64,000 nt of DNA from Ramlibacter lithotrophicus. Lineage in GTDB: Bacteria > Pseudomonadota > Gammaproteobacteria > Burkholderiales > Burkholderiaceae_C. Shown here in pieces: positions 1-11,002 of this stretch (positions are counted from its first letter, which is position 1; every line of letters begins with the position of its first letter). The translations under genes and the position numbers were made by a program. Under the pieces are notes generated by a model. That model did not search any database. It was not told the DNA's origin and saw nothing but the letters and a program-made list of their open reading frames with translations. The DNA lies in contig NZ_VTOX01000002.1 in the NCBI RefSeq assembly GCF_012184415.1, positions 558,001 to 622,000 of the forward strand, written 5' to 3'.

Positions 1-108
1 GCGCATCTCGCCGTCCAGTTGCGGAAAGCTGCGCCAGACGTACCAGGCGGCGGCCAGGACCAGCAGCAGCAGGAGGGCGGAAAGGACGGCCAGCGATTTG
101 CGAAGCAT
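1..108 (-). CDS. N-terminus of a membrane-anchored or exported protein, possibly penicillin acylase family (partial)
   Basis: An ATG at 108 opens a frame that runs off the left edge after 36 codons. The visible peptide starts MLRKSLAVLSALL and forms one strongly hydrophobic segment (about residues 5-25, no clear signal-peptidase site), then WRSFPQLDGEMR. A single N-terminal membrane segment followed by an S-P-Q-x-x-G-E motif resembles the start of penicillin acylase (Ntn hydrolase) proteins, so that family is my best guess, but no catalytic residue lies inside the window. It faces the same way as the SOS cassette upstream of it. No strong ribosome binding site is visible. Confidence 0.5.
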   Translation of the reverse strand, partial: MLRKSLAVLSALLLLLVLAAAWYVWRSFPQLDGEMR

Positions 109-178
109 CGTGCTCGGGTGTGTCGGCGGCGCGGCAGGCGCCAATCGCACGATGGTACGCGGCGATCGGCCGCGGCGG

Positions 179-3367
<3,189 letters not shown>

Positions 3368-3378
3368 CGCGGCGACCC

Positions 3379-4689
3379 TCAGGCATAGACGCCGTGCAGG
3401 TACCAGCGCACCTGGGCGGCTTCCTGCGCCGCCGCCGGCCGTTCCCGGTAGATCCACAACAATCCGGCCTGCTCGCTGCGCGCGACGAAATAGTCGCGCA
3501 CCGCCGGGCCCTGCGTGCCGGCATCCCACCAGCCGGTCTCGATGCGCTGGGGACCCGCCAGCAATCGCAGCGGTCCCTGGAACTGGGGTTTGTCGGCGCG
3601 CACGACGAGGCGCAGCGGCTGCGGCAGCAGCCACTCGGGATAGAGCGCATCGGCCGGCAGTGGCCGGCCCTTCTTCTTGCTGCCCGCCAGCAGCGCCGTG
3701 CAGTCGGCGCTGCGCGCCGGCTGCCAGGCCTGCATCCGTTCCGGCCGGTGGTCCGCCTGCAACTGCGGCACCAGCACGTTGTCCTCGCCCAGCCTGACGC
3801 TGACGCGTTCGATGAACTGGTGCAGCGCTTCGCCGCCCGCGTCGTCCTGCGGCAGCAGGCTGCGGCTGGCGCCGGCCCAGGACACGGTGTCCAGCGAGCG
3901 CAGCCGCAGGTGGTTGGCCGGAGCGGCCAGCTTCGCGCGAGCCAGGTGTTCACCAAGCAGGCGGCGCAGGTGGGCGACGTCCTGGGTCGGCTGGGCGGTG
4001 CGGATCTCGAGCTGCTCGTGGCTCGGCAGCGCGACGCCGTCGAGGCGCCGCAGGGCTAGCGTCCATTCCAGTTCAAAAGCGAGCACGCCGAGGTTCCTCA
4101 CCTGCAGCCACACCTGAAGTTGCGACAGCAGCCGTTGCGCGGTCCACATCAGCTCCGGGGCATTGGTGGCCAGCGCCGGCAGTTCCAGCCTCAAGTCGAA
4201 CTGCTGCGGCAACTGCAGCCAGGAATGTGTTTCGGGACTATCTCCGTACGCTTCGTCCAGCGCCTGCAGGAGTGCGGCGCCGAAGCGGCGCTTCAGGCCC
4301 GCCCGCGGCAGCCGGCGCGCATCGCCCCAGGTGCGGCAGCCGATGCGCTCCAGCACCGGCAGGTGTTCGCGGGCCGCGCTCAGCACCTGCAGCGGCAGGT
4401 CATCGGGCTTCATTCCCCGCGTGGACGCCCCGGCGCACTGCAGGCGCAGCAGCGCGAGCGCCTGCAGCGCCGTCGGTCCCTGCGCCCAGCGGGCGGCGGA
4501 CAAGGGTTGCGGATCGGCGAACAGACGTTCCAGGAGCTTGCGGCGTCCACCCCACAGGCGCAACGACGCCGCCGCCTCGAGGACCAGCGCTTCGTCCGCC
4601 TGCGCGACCCGGGGCGTGAACTGCAACGCACGCCAGCTCCAGCCGCTGCGCTCGTCCTCATGGGATGGCAGCAGTGCGATCCAGTACAT
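3379..4689 (-). CDS. imuB: ImuB, Y-family polymerase-like mutasome subunit
   Basis: Catalytically inactive Y-family DNA polymerase homologue that connects DnaE2 and ImuA to the beta clamp in the SOS mutasome. The 436-residue product begins MYWIALLPS, the conserved ImuB/DinB-like start, but the acidic residues needed for nucleotidyl transfer are not seen at the expected N-terminal positions. RLWGG and the helix-hairpin-helix region (CRTWGDARRLPRAGLKRRFG) follow. The ATG at 4689 is preferred over an in-frame upstream ATG at 4731 because homology starts here; it overlaps the end of imuA by 32 bp, which suggests translational coupling. I could not point to a definite clamp-binding motif. Confidence 0.9.
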   Translation of the reverse strand: MYWIALLPSHEDERSGWSWRALQFTPRVAQADEALVLEAAASLRLWGGRRKLLERLFADPQPLSAARWAQGPTALQALALLRLQCAGASTRGMKPDDLPLQVLSAAREHLPVLERIGCRTWGDARRLPRAGLKRRFGAALLQALDEAYGDSPETHSWLQLPQQFDLRLELPALATNAPELMWTAQRLLSQLQVWLQVRNLGVLAFELEWTLALRRLDGVALPSHEQLEIRTAQPTQDVAHLRRLLGEHLARAKLAAPANHLRLRSLDTVSWAGASRSLLPQDDAGGEALHQFIERVSVRLGEDNVLVPQLQADHRPERMQAWQPARSADCTALLAGSKKKGRPLPADALYPEWLLPQPLRLVVRADKPQFQGPLRLLAGPQRIETGWWDAGTQGPAVRDYFVARSEQAGLLWIYRERPAAAQEAAQVRWYLHGVYA

Positions 4690-5404
4690 GCGATCTCTCC
4701 ACTGCGGCAGCGGGCAGCGGTTCGGGGCCATCGCGGCGCAGGCTGCGCCTGGCCTGCAGCAGCGCCGCCAGCCGTCGTGAAGTGGCCGGCAGGTGCAGCG
4801 GTTGCAAGGCGGGCGGGCCCTTGCGCTTGACGATCCGTATCTCCATCGGATCCACGCCTTCGACCACCAGGCGCAGCGCGGCCGGCGAGGCCTGGCGGGC
4901 CTCGGCGCTGCTGCGGAACACGAACAGCAGGCGATCGTGGCGTTGCGCGGCCAGGTGCAGCCGCCGCAGCTCCTCGCTCCTGGCTTCCGGCAACCACGCC
5001 AGCACGGCGCCGACCTGTTCGCAGCGCAGCGACTGCTCGGCCGCCCAGAGCCGGGAAGCGCGCCGGTCGGCGTGGAGGCACAGGAGGCGTTCCGGTTGCA
5101 GCCCCTGGGCGGCCAGGCTCGGTGCGAACGGATGGAACGGCGGCGCCACCAGGACGATGGGGCCGGCCTGGTCCTGCAAGGTGCGGCTCAAGGCCGGCAG
5201 CACCAGTTGCCACACATGCCGTCCCGGCGTTCGCTGCAATACTTCGACCATGGCGCCGGTCGGCCAGCCGCCGCCCGGCAATGCGGCGTCGAGCGCCGGC
5301 GCGCCGCAGGCAATCGTGGCGGGCTCACGGGCGAGGTCTTCCACCCGCCACACATCGGGGAAGGCGGAGAGGTCGAGGCGGGGGACGGGGGAAATGCGGG
5401 ACAT
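4658..5404 (-). CDS. imuA: ImuA, RecA/SulA-like translesion synthesis protein
   Basis: First gene of the SOS-induced imuA-imuB-dnaE2 cassette. The 248-residue protein has the ImuA N-terminal signature VWRVEDLAR and then G-A-P-A-L-D-A-A-L-P-G-G-G-W-P-x-G, which resembles the degenerate P-loop region of RecA-like proteins. ImuA is a mutasome partner with no known catalytic activity of its own. The start at 5404 lies 16 bp downstream of a LexA box, so DNA damage control is very likely. All three cassette genes lie on the minus strand without gaps. Confidence 0.9.
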   Translation of the reverse strand: MSRISPVPRLDLSAFPDVWRVEDLAREPATIACGAPALDAALPGGGWPTGAMVEVLQRTPGRHVWQLVLPALSRTLQDQAGPIVLVAPPFHPFAPSLAAQGLQPERLLCLHADRRASRLWAAEQSLRCEQVGAVLAWLPEARSEELRRLHLAAQRHDRLLFVFRSSAEARQASPAALRLVVEGVDPMEIRIVKRKGPPALQPLHLPATSRRLAALLQARRSLRRDGPEPLPAAAVERSHVLDRTAAIP

Positions 5405-5420
5405 GGCGATACGCCGGTAA

Positions 5421-5436
5421 CTGGTTATTTATACAG
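5421..5436 (-). promoter_or_regulatory. LexA (SOS) box upstream of imuA
   Basis: The minus strand reads CTGTATAAATAACCAG, an exact CTG-N10-CAG with an AT-rich core, close to the well-known gammaproteobacterial LexA consensus CTGTATATATATACAG. It ends 16 bp before the imuA start codon, a position where LexA would block transcription. This makes SOS induction of imuA-imuB-dnaE2 the expected regulation. Confidence 0.88.
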
Positions 5437-5502
5437 TAATTCTGCCCCGCCGGATGCTCTTCGGCCCCAGAATCGACGCCTCCTGCCAATTCCTTCCGGC
5501 GC

Positions 5503-6153
5503 TTGTCGGCGCCGTACCCTGCCGTGAAGAAGATCCTGAAGCCGGCCGACTTTGCCGGCGACTCCGAGGCCATGGCCCGCACCCTCATCGGGGCGATCCT
5601 GCTCGTCGACGGAGTCGGCGGACGCATCGTCGAAACCGAGGCCTACGACCGGGCCGATCCGGCCTCGCACAGCTTTTCCGGACCGACGCCGCGCAACCAG
5701 GCCATGTTCGGCCCGCCCGGACGGGCCTACGTGTACCGCTCCTACGGCATCCACTGGTGCCTCAATTTCGTCTGCCGCGAGGAAGGCCATGGCGCCGGGG
5801 TCCTGATCCGCGCGATCGAGCCCCTGGAAGGGCTGGACGTGATGCGGCAGCGCCGCGGACTGGACGATCCGAGGCTGTTGTGTTCAGGGCCGGGCCGCGT
5901 TGGCGAGGCGCTTGCCATCACCCACGACCTCAACGGCAGGAGGCTGGACCAGGCGCCGTTCAAGGTCTACGCGGCCGAGGCCGACCACGGCATCGTGGCG
6001 GGGCCCCGCATCGGGATCTCGAAAGCGATGGAAGTGCACTGGCGTTTCGGGCTCGCCGGCTCACGCTTCCTGAGCCGGCCGTTCCCGGGCCGGCGCACTG
6101 ACGGGCTCAGCGCCCGCGCACGTTCGCCGTCACCCCGCCGCGGCTTTCGATGA
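5503..6153 (+). CDS. mpg: DNA-3-methyladenine glycosylase (MPG/AAG family)
   Basis: Monofunctional base-excision glycosylase that removes alkylated purines. Conserved elements: [15 protein letters not shown] start ([13 protein letters not shown]), the catalytic region [44 protein letters not shown] (split motif, residues about 50-85) and GPGRVGEAL. The start is TTG at 5503 or GTG at 5524 (VKKILKP); neither has a strong binding site. The conserved fold ends near [10 protein letters not shown], leaving about 20 unusual Arg/Ser-rich residues that run 47 bp into the convergent gene. It lies divergent from imuA, so two DNA-repair loci share this intergenic region. Confidence 0.9.
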   Translation: MSAPYPAVKKILKPADFAGDSEAMARTLIGAILLVDGVGGRIVETEAYDRADPASHSFSGPTPRNQAMFGPPGRAYVYRSYGIHWCLNFVCREEGHGAGVLIRAIEPLEGLDVMRQRRGLDDPRLLCSGPGRVGEALAITHDLNGRRLDQAPFKVYAAEADHGIVAGPRIGISKAMEVHWRFGLAGSRFLSRPFPGRRTDGLSARARSPSPRRGFR

Positions 6154-6664
6154 TGGTGACCGGGGGATCGCGCAATTCGGTGATCACCGTGCCGCCGGCG
6201 GGCGGACCACCCATGCGCGACGTGTCCGGCGGAGTGAGCGCCTGCGCCAGCATCCGCGGAGCCACCACCGGCGGAATCACGTTGACCGGGCCGCCCCCCG
6301 CCAGCACGACCGCCGCGTCGCGCGGCTGCACCATGACGATGTCGCGGGACAGCGGCGCGTAATTCACACCCGCCGCCTGCGCACTGTCGCGATCGGTCAG
6401 CAACGGCGCCGGCCCGGCCGCCGCAACGCGGCGCGGCGCTTCCGGCACGATGGCGTCGCACGTGCTGGCGGCGTCGAACACCATGTGACCGCCGGGAAAG
6501 CGCTGGGGCAACGTGTCGCGCAGCGGCCGGCTCATGTCGACCGGCGCCTGCGTCGAGCGGTACGCCACCCGGCCGGCGGCGTCGTAGACCGTGTAGCACG
6601 CGTGCGCCGGCAGCCAGGCGGCGGCGGCGGCCAGGGACGTCAGCAGCGTTTTGCTCAGTTTCAT
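6107..6664 (-). CDS. Exported hypothetical protein
   Basis: A 185-residue protein starting MKLSKTLLTSLAAAAAWLPAHA, a clean Sec signal peptide with a likely cut after AHA. The mature part begins CYTVYDAAGRVAYRS and continues with PVDMSRPLRDTLPQRFPGGHMVFD, typical of small conserved betaproteobacterial periplasmic proteins whose role I do not know. The ATG at 6664 has GAGGT just upstream. The C-terminal third is rich in Gly, Pro and Val and probably loosely structured. Its 3' end overlaps the end of the convergent glycosylase gene. Confidence 0.75.
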   Translation of the reverse strand: MKLSKTLLTSLAAAAAWLPAHACYTVYDAAGRVAYRSTQAPVDMSRPLRDTLPQRFPGGHMVFDAASTCDAIVPEAPRRVAAAGPAPLLTDRDSAQAAGVNYAPLSRDIVMVQPRDAAVVLAGGGPVNVIPPVVAPRMLAQALTPPDTSRMGGPPAGGTVITELRDPPVTIIESRGGVTANVRGR

Positions 6665-6817
6665 GGGGACCTCACGGCTGATCAGCCTGGCGCCATGTTG
6701 CGGCAGAGAGCACTGCACGCATGCAGGCGGGCGCAGCATCACGCTGTCAGCCGCCGGCGACGGCCGGTAAGCAAAAGCGTCGCTGGCAACAAAACTGTGG
6801 CCTTGATCCGCGCAGCG

Positions 6818-6939
6818 GCACCCGGACCGGCCGGAACAGCGTGCAGACCGGTCTCCCTTGTGGGCGGGATCCGGCTCCGCCGGGCCCGTCCACACTGATC
6901 AGGCACTGAAAAAATCCGCTTCGGCGGATTTTTTCAGTG
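6818..6939. repeat. Dispersed hairpin-plus-terminator element, copy C
   Basis: This stretch contains, in order, a CCGG-rich left part, the hairpin core TCCGGCTCCGCCGG (6870-6883), 20 intervening bases that include GATCA, and a CACT...AGTG terminator palindrome at 6904-6939. The two tandem copies downstream of ntrC (56569-56801) have the same order of parts; the second of them also has exactly 20 bases between core and palindrome. By eye the left part is weakly similar as well. The right end carries the scoB stop codon. Left boundary is approximate. Confidence 0.5.
6904..6939 (-). terminator. Rho-independent terminator overlapping the scoB stop
   Basis: A perfect 16-bp inverted repeat with a TTCG loop (arms CACTGAAAAAATCCGC and its complement). 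On the minus strand the 3' arm ends in a T-run, so it should terminate scoAB transcription; it is symmetric enough to work both ways. The scoB TGA (6934-6936) lies inside the hairpin, an unusually economical arrangement. Confidence 0.85.
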
Positions 6940-7572
6940 AAGCTTTACGCCCGTCTTGGACTGCAGGTAGTCCATGGTCACGCCGGGGGCCATCTCGACC
7001 ACCTTCAGCCCCTGCGGCGTCACGTCCATGACGGCCAGGTCGGTGATGATGCGATCGACGACGCCCACGCCGGTCAGCGGCAGCGTGCACCTGGGCAGGA
7101 TCTTGAGGTCCTCGGTGCCGTCCTTCTTCTTCGCGACGTGTTCCATCAGGACGATGACGCGCGGCACGCCGGCCACCAGGTCCATCGCCCCGCCCATGCC
7201 CTTGACCATCTTGCCGGGAATCATCCAGTTCGCCAGGTCGCCGTGCTCGCTCACCTGCATCGCGCCGAGGATGGACAGGTTGATCTTGCCGCCGCGGATC
7301 ATGGCGAAGCTGTCATGGCTGCCGAAGATCGACGAACCGGGGATGGTGGTCACCGTCTGCTTGCCGGCGTTGATCAGGTCGGCGTCGACCTCGTCCTCGG
7401 TCGGGAACGGGCCGATGCCCAGCATCCCGTTCTCGGACTGCAGCCACACCTCCTTGTCGGGCGGCACGTAGTTGGCGACCAGCGTCGGGATGCCGATGCC
7501 CAGGTTGACGTAGAAGCCGTCCTGCAGTTCCTGCGCCGCGCGGGCGGCCATCTGTTCTTGCGTCCAACGCAT
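6934..7572 (-). CDS. scoB: 3-oxoacid CoA-transferase subunit B
   Basis: Beta subunit of a succinyl-CoA:3-ketoacid (acetoacetate) CoA-transferase, which moves CoA from succinyl-CoA to a 3-oxoacid in ketone-body or fatty-acid use. 212 residues, normal length. The catalytic Glu sits in the family motif [10 protein letters not shown], preceded by [23 protein letters not shown] and [15 protein letters not shown] are also conserved. It follows scoA by one base on the minus strand, so both subunits are made from one message. The stop codon lies within the terminator hairpin. Confidence 0.95.
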   Translation of the reverse strand: MRWTQEQMAARAAQELQDGFYVNLGIGIPTLVANYVPPDKEVWLQSENGMLGIGPFPTEDEVDADLINAGKQTVTTIPGSSIFGSHDSFAMIRGGKINLSILGAMQVSEHGDLANWMIPGKMVKGMGGAMDLVAGVPRVIVLMEHVAKKKDGTEDLKILPRCTLPLTGVGVVDRIITDLAVMDVTPQGLKVVEMAPGVTMDYLQSKTGVKLH

Positions 7573-7573
7573 T

Positions 7574-8281
7574 TCAACCTCCGGCTTTTTCGGTCAAGGT
7601 GCGCTTCTCGATGCGCTTCTCGGGATGCGGGTTGTGCACGATGCGGTGCACGTAGATGCCGGGCAGGTGGACCTGGTCGGGCACCATGGCACCGGTCTCG
7701 ACGATGTGCTCGACCTCGACGATGCAGATCCTGCCGGCCATCGCGGCGGCGGGATTGAAGTTGCGCGCGGTGAGACGGAACTGCAGGTTGCCGGACTTGT
7801 CGGCCACGTGCGCCTTCACCAGCGCCACGTCCGGCACCAGCGCCCGCTCCATCACATAGGTCTCGCCGTCGAACTCGCGCAGTTCCTTGCCTTCGGCGAC
7901 GATGGTGCCGACGCCGGTCTTGGTGAAGAACGCCGGGATGCCGGCGCCGCCGGCGCGCAGCTTCTCGGCCAGCGTGCCCTGGGGCGTGAACTCCAGCTCG
8001 AGTTCGCCGGCCAGGTACTGGCGCTCGAACTCCTTGTTCTCGCCGACGTAGCTGGAAATCATCTTCCTGATCTGCCGCGTCTCGAGCAGCTTGCCGAGGC
8101 CGAAACCGTCGACACCCGCGTTGTTGGAGATGACGGTGAGGTCCTTGACGCCGCTGCCCTGCAGCGCCTCGATCAGCGCTTCGGGGATGCCGCAGAGCCC
8201 GAAGCCGCCGACGGCCAGCAGCTGGCCGTCGCGCACCACGTCCTTCAGCGCCGCCGCGGCGGAGGGATAGATCTTGTTCAC
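7574..8281 (-). CDS. scoA: 3-oxoacid CoA-transferase subunit A
   Basis: Alpha subunit (235 residues) of the same heteromeric CoA-transferase as scoB. Family motifs: [14 protein letters not shown] (CoA-binding glycine-rich region), [33 protein letters not shown] and [10 protein letters not shown]. The ATG at 8281 is preceded by GGAG. It is transcribed away from a PAS-LuxR regulator across 97 bp, so that regulator is the most likely controller. The acceptor acid cannot be told from sequence; acetoacetate is the default. Confidence 0.95.
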   Translation of the reverse strand: MNKIYPSAAAALKDVVRDGQLLAVGGFGLCGIPEALIEALQGSGVKDLTVISNNAGVDGFGLGKLLETRQIRKMISSYVGENKEFERQYLAGELELEFTPQGTLAEKLRAGGAGIPAFFTKTGVGTIVAEGKELREFDGETYVMERALVPDVALVKAHVADKSGNLQFRLTARNFNPAAAMAGRICIVEVEHIVETGAMVPDQVHLPGIYVHRIVHNPHPEKRIEKRTLTEKAGG

Positions 8282-8336
8282 GAAAGAAGTCTCCTGGAGG
8301 GATGGCCGGTGGGGGATGCTCCGGATTCGGTACGAT

Positions 8337-8358
8337 ACTACTTAATGAGCTACGTAGT
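8337..8358. promoter_or_regulatory. Inverted repeat between scoA and the PAS-LuxR gene, candidate operator
   Basis: The 97-bp divergent intergenic region holds nested symmetry: ACTAC and GTAGT arms at the outer ends (8337-8341, 8354-8358) and a perfect CTACGTAG palindrome at 8350-8357. It is more AT-rich than its surroundings and lies about 20 bp before the regulator start. An operator for the adjacent LuxR-type protein is plausible; this is inference from position and symmetry only. Confidence 0.45.
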
Positions 8359-8378
8359 TCCTCGTAGAGATTAGCACT

Positions 8379-8924
8379 ATGGACGTCGACTATCGCGTTG
8401 CGTTCACGCTGGCGCCGGTCGGGCTGTGCCTGTCGCGCAACCGCGTCATCGTCGACTGCAACGAGCAGTTGTGCGAGATGTTCGGGTCGTCCCGCGAACT
8501 GCTGATCGGCCAGTCGTTCCAGGTGCTGTACCCCAGCGCGGACGAGTACGAACGCCTGGGGGCCCGGATGGCACCGATCCTCAACGCCAAGGGCCACTAC
8601 TCCGACGACCGCATCATGAAGCGGGCGAACGGCGAGGTGTTCTGGTGCCACGTGACCGGCCGCGCGCTGAACCGCGAGGCGCCGCACGAATCCGGCATCT
8701 GGGCGTTCGAGGACCTGAGCTCGCAGCGCCCCGTGAAGGCGGAGCTGACGGCGCGCGAGCGCGAAGTGGCCGCGCGGCTGCTGGACGGAATGACGTCCAA
8801 GGAGATCGGCCGCACGCTGGCGATCAGCCACCGCACGGTGGAAATCTACCGGGCACGGCTGATGCGCAAGTACCAGGCGAGCACGACGGCCGACCTGGTG
8901 CACAAGCTGATGGCGGGGAACTGA
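8379..8924 (+). CDS. PAS-LuxR (NarL/FixJ-type HTH) transcriptional regulator
   Basis: 181 residues. Residues about 8-115 form a PAS fold (TLAPVGLCLSRNRVIVDCNEQLCEMFG, then ANGEVFWCHVTGRALN); residues about 122-178 form a LuxR-type helix-turn-helix (LTAREREVAARLLDGMTSKEIG, ISHRTVEIYRARLMRKY). There is no receiver domain, so it probably senses a ligand or redox state directly through the PAS domain, which is not predictable here. It is divergent from scoAB, which suggests control of CoA-transferase expression and probably of itself. Confidence 0.88.
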   Translation: MDVDYRVAFTLAPVGLCLSRNRVIVDCNEQLCEMFGSSRELLIGQSFQVLYPSADEYERLGARMAPILNAKGHYSDDRIMKRANGEVFWCHVTGRALNREAPHESGIWAFEDLSSQRPVKAELTAREREVAARLLDGMTSKEIGRTLAISHRTVEIYRARLMRKYQASTTADLVHKLMAGN

Positions 8925-9057
8925 ACGCTGGCGCTGGAGCGGGCAGCTGCGCAGGTGTTCCGGTTTCTGCGTCCTTGACCCCGCATTCAAGTCGCCAAGC
9001 CGATAGCACGGCGGCGGCCAAGGCGCTACGCTTGCCCGAACCAGCCAAGGAGATGCC

Positions 9058-9636
9058 ATGACGACCAACCGCTATCCCATGCCCGAACTCAAGGACCTGC
9101 CCGAGGACATCAAGGCCAAGGTGCTGGAGGTGCAGGAGAAGGCGGGCTTCGTGCCCAACGTGTTCCTGGCGCTCGCGCGGCGCCCCGCCGAGTGGCGAGC
9201 CTTCTTTGCCTACCACGACGCGCTGATGCTCAAGGAAGGCGGGGCCCTCACCAAGGGCGACCGCGAGATGATCGTCACGGCCACCAGCGCGGCCAACCAG
9301 TGCCTGTACTGCGTCGTGGCGCATGGCGCCATCCTGCGCATCTACGAGAAGAAGCCGATGGTCGCGGACCAGGTGGCCGTGAACTACCTCAAGGCCGACA
9401 TCGCCCCGCGCCAGCGCGCGATGCTGGATTTCGCGATGAAGGTCTGCCAGCGCGCGCACGAGATCGACGACGCGGATTTCGAGCCGCTGCACGCGCACGG
9501 CTTCTCGGACGAGGACATCTGGGACATCGCGGCGATCACGGCGTTCTTCGGCCTGTCCAACCGGATGGCGAGCTTCTCGAACATGCAGCCGAATCCGGAG
9601 TTCTACCTGATGGGCCGCCTGCCCAAGCAGAAGTGA
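9058..9636 (+). CDS. AhpD-like peroxidase-related protein (carboxymuconolactone decarboxylase fold)
   Basis: 192-residue protein of the alkylhydroperoxidase-D superfamily. The redox motif is visible as a Glu (residue about 72), then CLYCVVAHG, i.e. C-x-x-C-x3-H, which in AhpD provides thiol peroxidase and proton-relay functions. The N-terminus MTTNRYPMPELKDLPEDI and the NRMAS...PNPEFY ending match the longer peroxidase-related enzyme subfamily. GGAG lies 5-6 bases before the ATG. The gene stands alone; its reducing partner is not evident nearby. Confidence 0.85.
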   Translation: MTTNRYPMPELKDLPEDIKAKVLEVQEKAGFVPNVFLALARRPAEWRAFFAYHDALMLKEGGALTKGDREMIVTATSAANQCLYCVVAHGAILRIYEKKPMVADQVAVNYLKADIAPRQRAMLDFAMKVCQRAHEIDDADFEPLHAHGFSDEDIWDIAAITAFFGLSNRMASFSNMQPNPEFYLMGRLPKQK

Positions 9637-9655
9637 CGGGCGGCCGGGCGTGCCC

Positions 9656-10075
9656 CTATTCCAGGTGCGCCCGGAACCAGTCCGGGATTGGCACCGATTT
9701 CTGCGCGGGAAAGTCCACCCACACCGTCGTCGCGCCACCCGCCGCATAGACGACGCCGGGGTGGTCGACCCGCTCCATGGTCGCCCAGCTCTCGAAACTG
9801 GTGCGGCCCACGTCGCTCACGTACATCTTCACGACGATGTCGCCCGGATATTCGAGCTGCTTGTAGAACGTGCAGAAGGCGTTGACGATCACGACGCCCT
9901 GCCCTTGCGGGTCGGGCTGGCAGCCGAGGGAGCGCACCCAGTCGATGCGCACGGTCTCGAGGTAGCGGAAGTACGTCGTGTTGTTGACATGGCCCATCGC
10001 GTCCATGTCGCCCCAGCGGATCGGCAGGCGCCCTTCGTAGACCAGCTTCTTCTTCTCGGGGATCTCGATGCGCAT
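9656..10075 (-). CDS. Acyl-CoA thioesterase, hotdog fold (4-HBT family)
   Basis: 139 residues, usual for a single-hotdog thioesterase. The N-terminal motif RWGDMDAMGHVNNTTYFRYLE is the 4-hydroxybenzoyl-CoA thioesterase/YbgC signature with the catalytic Asp in GDMD. It hydrolyses acyl-CoA thioesters; chain preference cannot be read. The start at 10075 lies 5 bp after the stop of the upstream SDR gene, so both are likely cotranscribed, in a neighbourhood with ETF-QO that suggests fatty-acid or branched-chain acyl-CoA turnover. Confidence 0.88.
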   Translation of the reverse strand: MRIEIPEKKKLVYEGRLPIRWGDMDAMGHVNNTTYFRYLETVRIDWVRSLGCQPDPQGQGVVIVNAFCTFYKQLEYPGDIVVKMYVSDVGRTSFESWATMERVDHPGVVYAAGGATTVWVDFPAQKSVPIPDWFRAHLE

Positions 10076-10080
10076 CCGGC

Positions 10081-10863
10081 TCAGACCCCGAAGCCGTCGT
10101 CGGCGGCGATCACGGCGCCGTTGATGAAGTGGCTCTCCTTGCTGGCCAGCATCACGATCAGGGCGTCGAGCCACTCGGGCTGGCCGACGCGCTTGCGCGG
10201 CAGCATCTGCATCAGCTTGCGGCCCTGCTCGGTGTCCCAGTGGTGGTGGTTGATCTCGGTGTCGATGTAGCCGGGGCAGATGGCGTTGACGTTGATCCCG
10301 AAGCGGCCCCATTCGAGCGCCATCGCCTTTGTCATGTGTACCACCGCGGCCTTGCTCATCGCGTACGCGCCGATCTGCGGCAGCACCTTCAGGCCCGCCA
10401 TCGAGGCGATGTTGATGATGCGCCCGCCGGTGTAGGTGCCGGGCGCCGCGCCGCGGGCGCGCGCCAGCATGCGCTTGCCAACCTCCTGCGCCACGAAGAA
10501 GGAACCGCGCACGTTGGTGTCGAAGATGTAGTCGTAGTCCTCCTCGGTGACGTCCTGGATGCGCTGCGTCGTGCTCACGCCGGAGTTGTTGACGAGGATG
10601 TCGATCGATCCCATCTCGGTCTCGGCATGGGCCACCGCCGCCTTGATGCTGTCGACCGAGGTGACATCGAGCTGTACCACGTGCGCGTCCTCGCCCGTGG
10701 CCTCGATCTGCGCGCGCAGGTCCTTGAGCTTCTCGACGCGGCGGCTGGCGAGGACCACGCCGGCGCCGGCGCGGGCCAGCGTGCGCGCGAACTGCGCCCC
10801 GAGGCCGCTGGAAGCGCCGGTCACGAAGGCGACGCGGCCGGACAGATCGATGCTGTAACTCAC
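10081..10863 (-). CDS. SDR family oxidoreductase
   Basis: Classical short-chain dehydrogenase of 260 residues. It has the nucleotide-binding TGASSGLG (about 15-22), NNSG, catalytic Ser in NIASMAG, YAMSK (Tyr/Lys, about 167-171) and ICPGYIDTEI. The absence of an acidic residue favouring NAD and the basic SRR after beta-2 suggest NADP(H), but weakly. GTG at 10863 is the start; AGGAGAG lies upstream. It precedes the thioesterase gene in one unit. Substrate probably a 3-oxoacyl or hydroxyacyl compound, inferred only from neighbours. Confidence 0.87.
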   Translation of the reverse strand: MSYSIDLSGRVAFVTGASSGLGAQFARTLARAGAGVVLASRRVEKLKDLRAQIEATGEDAHVVQLDVTSVDSIKAAVAHAETEMGSIDILVNNSGVSTTQRIQDVTEEDYDYIFDTNVRGSFFVAQEVGKRMLARARGAAPGTYTGGRIINIASMAGLKVLPQIGAYAMSKAAVVHMTKAMALEWGRFGINVNAICPGYIDTEINHHHWDTEQGRKLMQMLPRKRVGQPEWLDALIVMLASKESHFINGAVIAADDGFGV

Positions 10864-11002
10864 GGGACTCTCTCCTGCCAGAATGCCCAAACGGGGGAAG
10901 AACGACCGTTCGATTCTGTCCGCCCGCGCAATAGAATGCAATGCGTCGCGAGGGGCGCGAACGCGCACTGGCCGCGAACGGACATTATCAGCGAGAGCAC
11001 AC

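Noticed and set aside
1-150. Repeated CAGCAG triplets near the left edge suggesting a tandem repeat or CRISPR
   Set aside because: They encode the Leu run of a signal or membrane segment on the minus strand; there are no spacers.
10900-10911. GAACG-AC-CGTTC repeat as a TetR operator between the SDR and ETF-QO genes
   Set aside because: Too short to be convincing without other copies; mentioned only within the ETF-QO entry.
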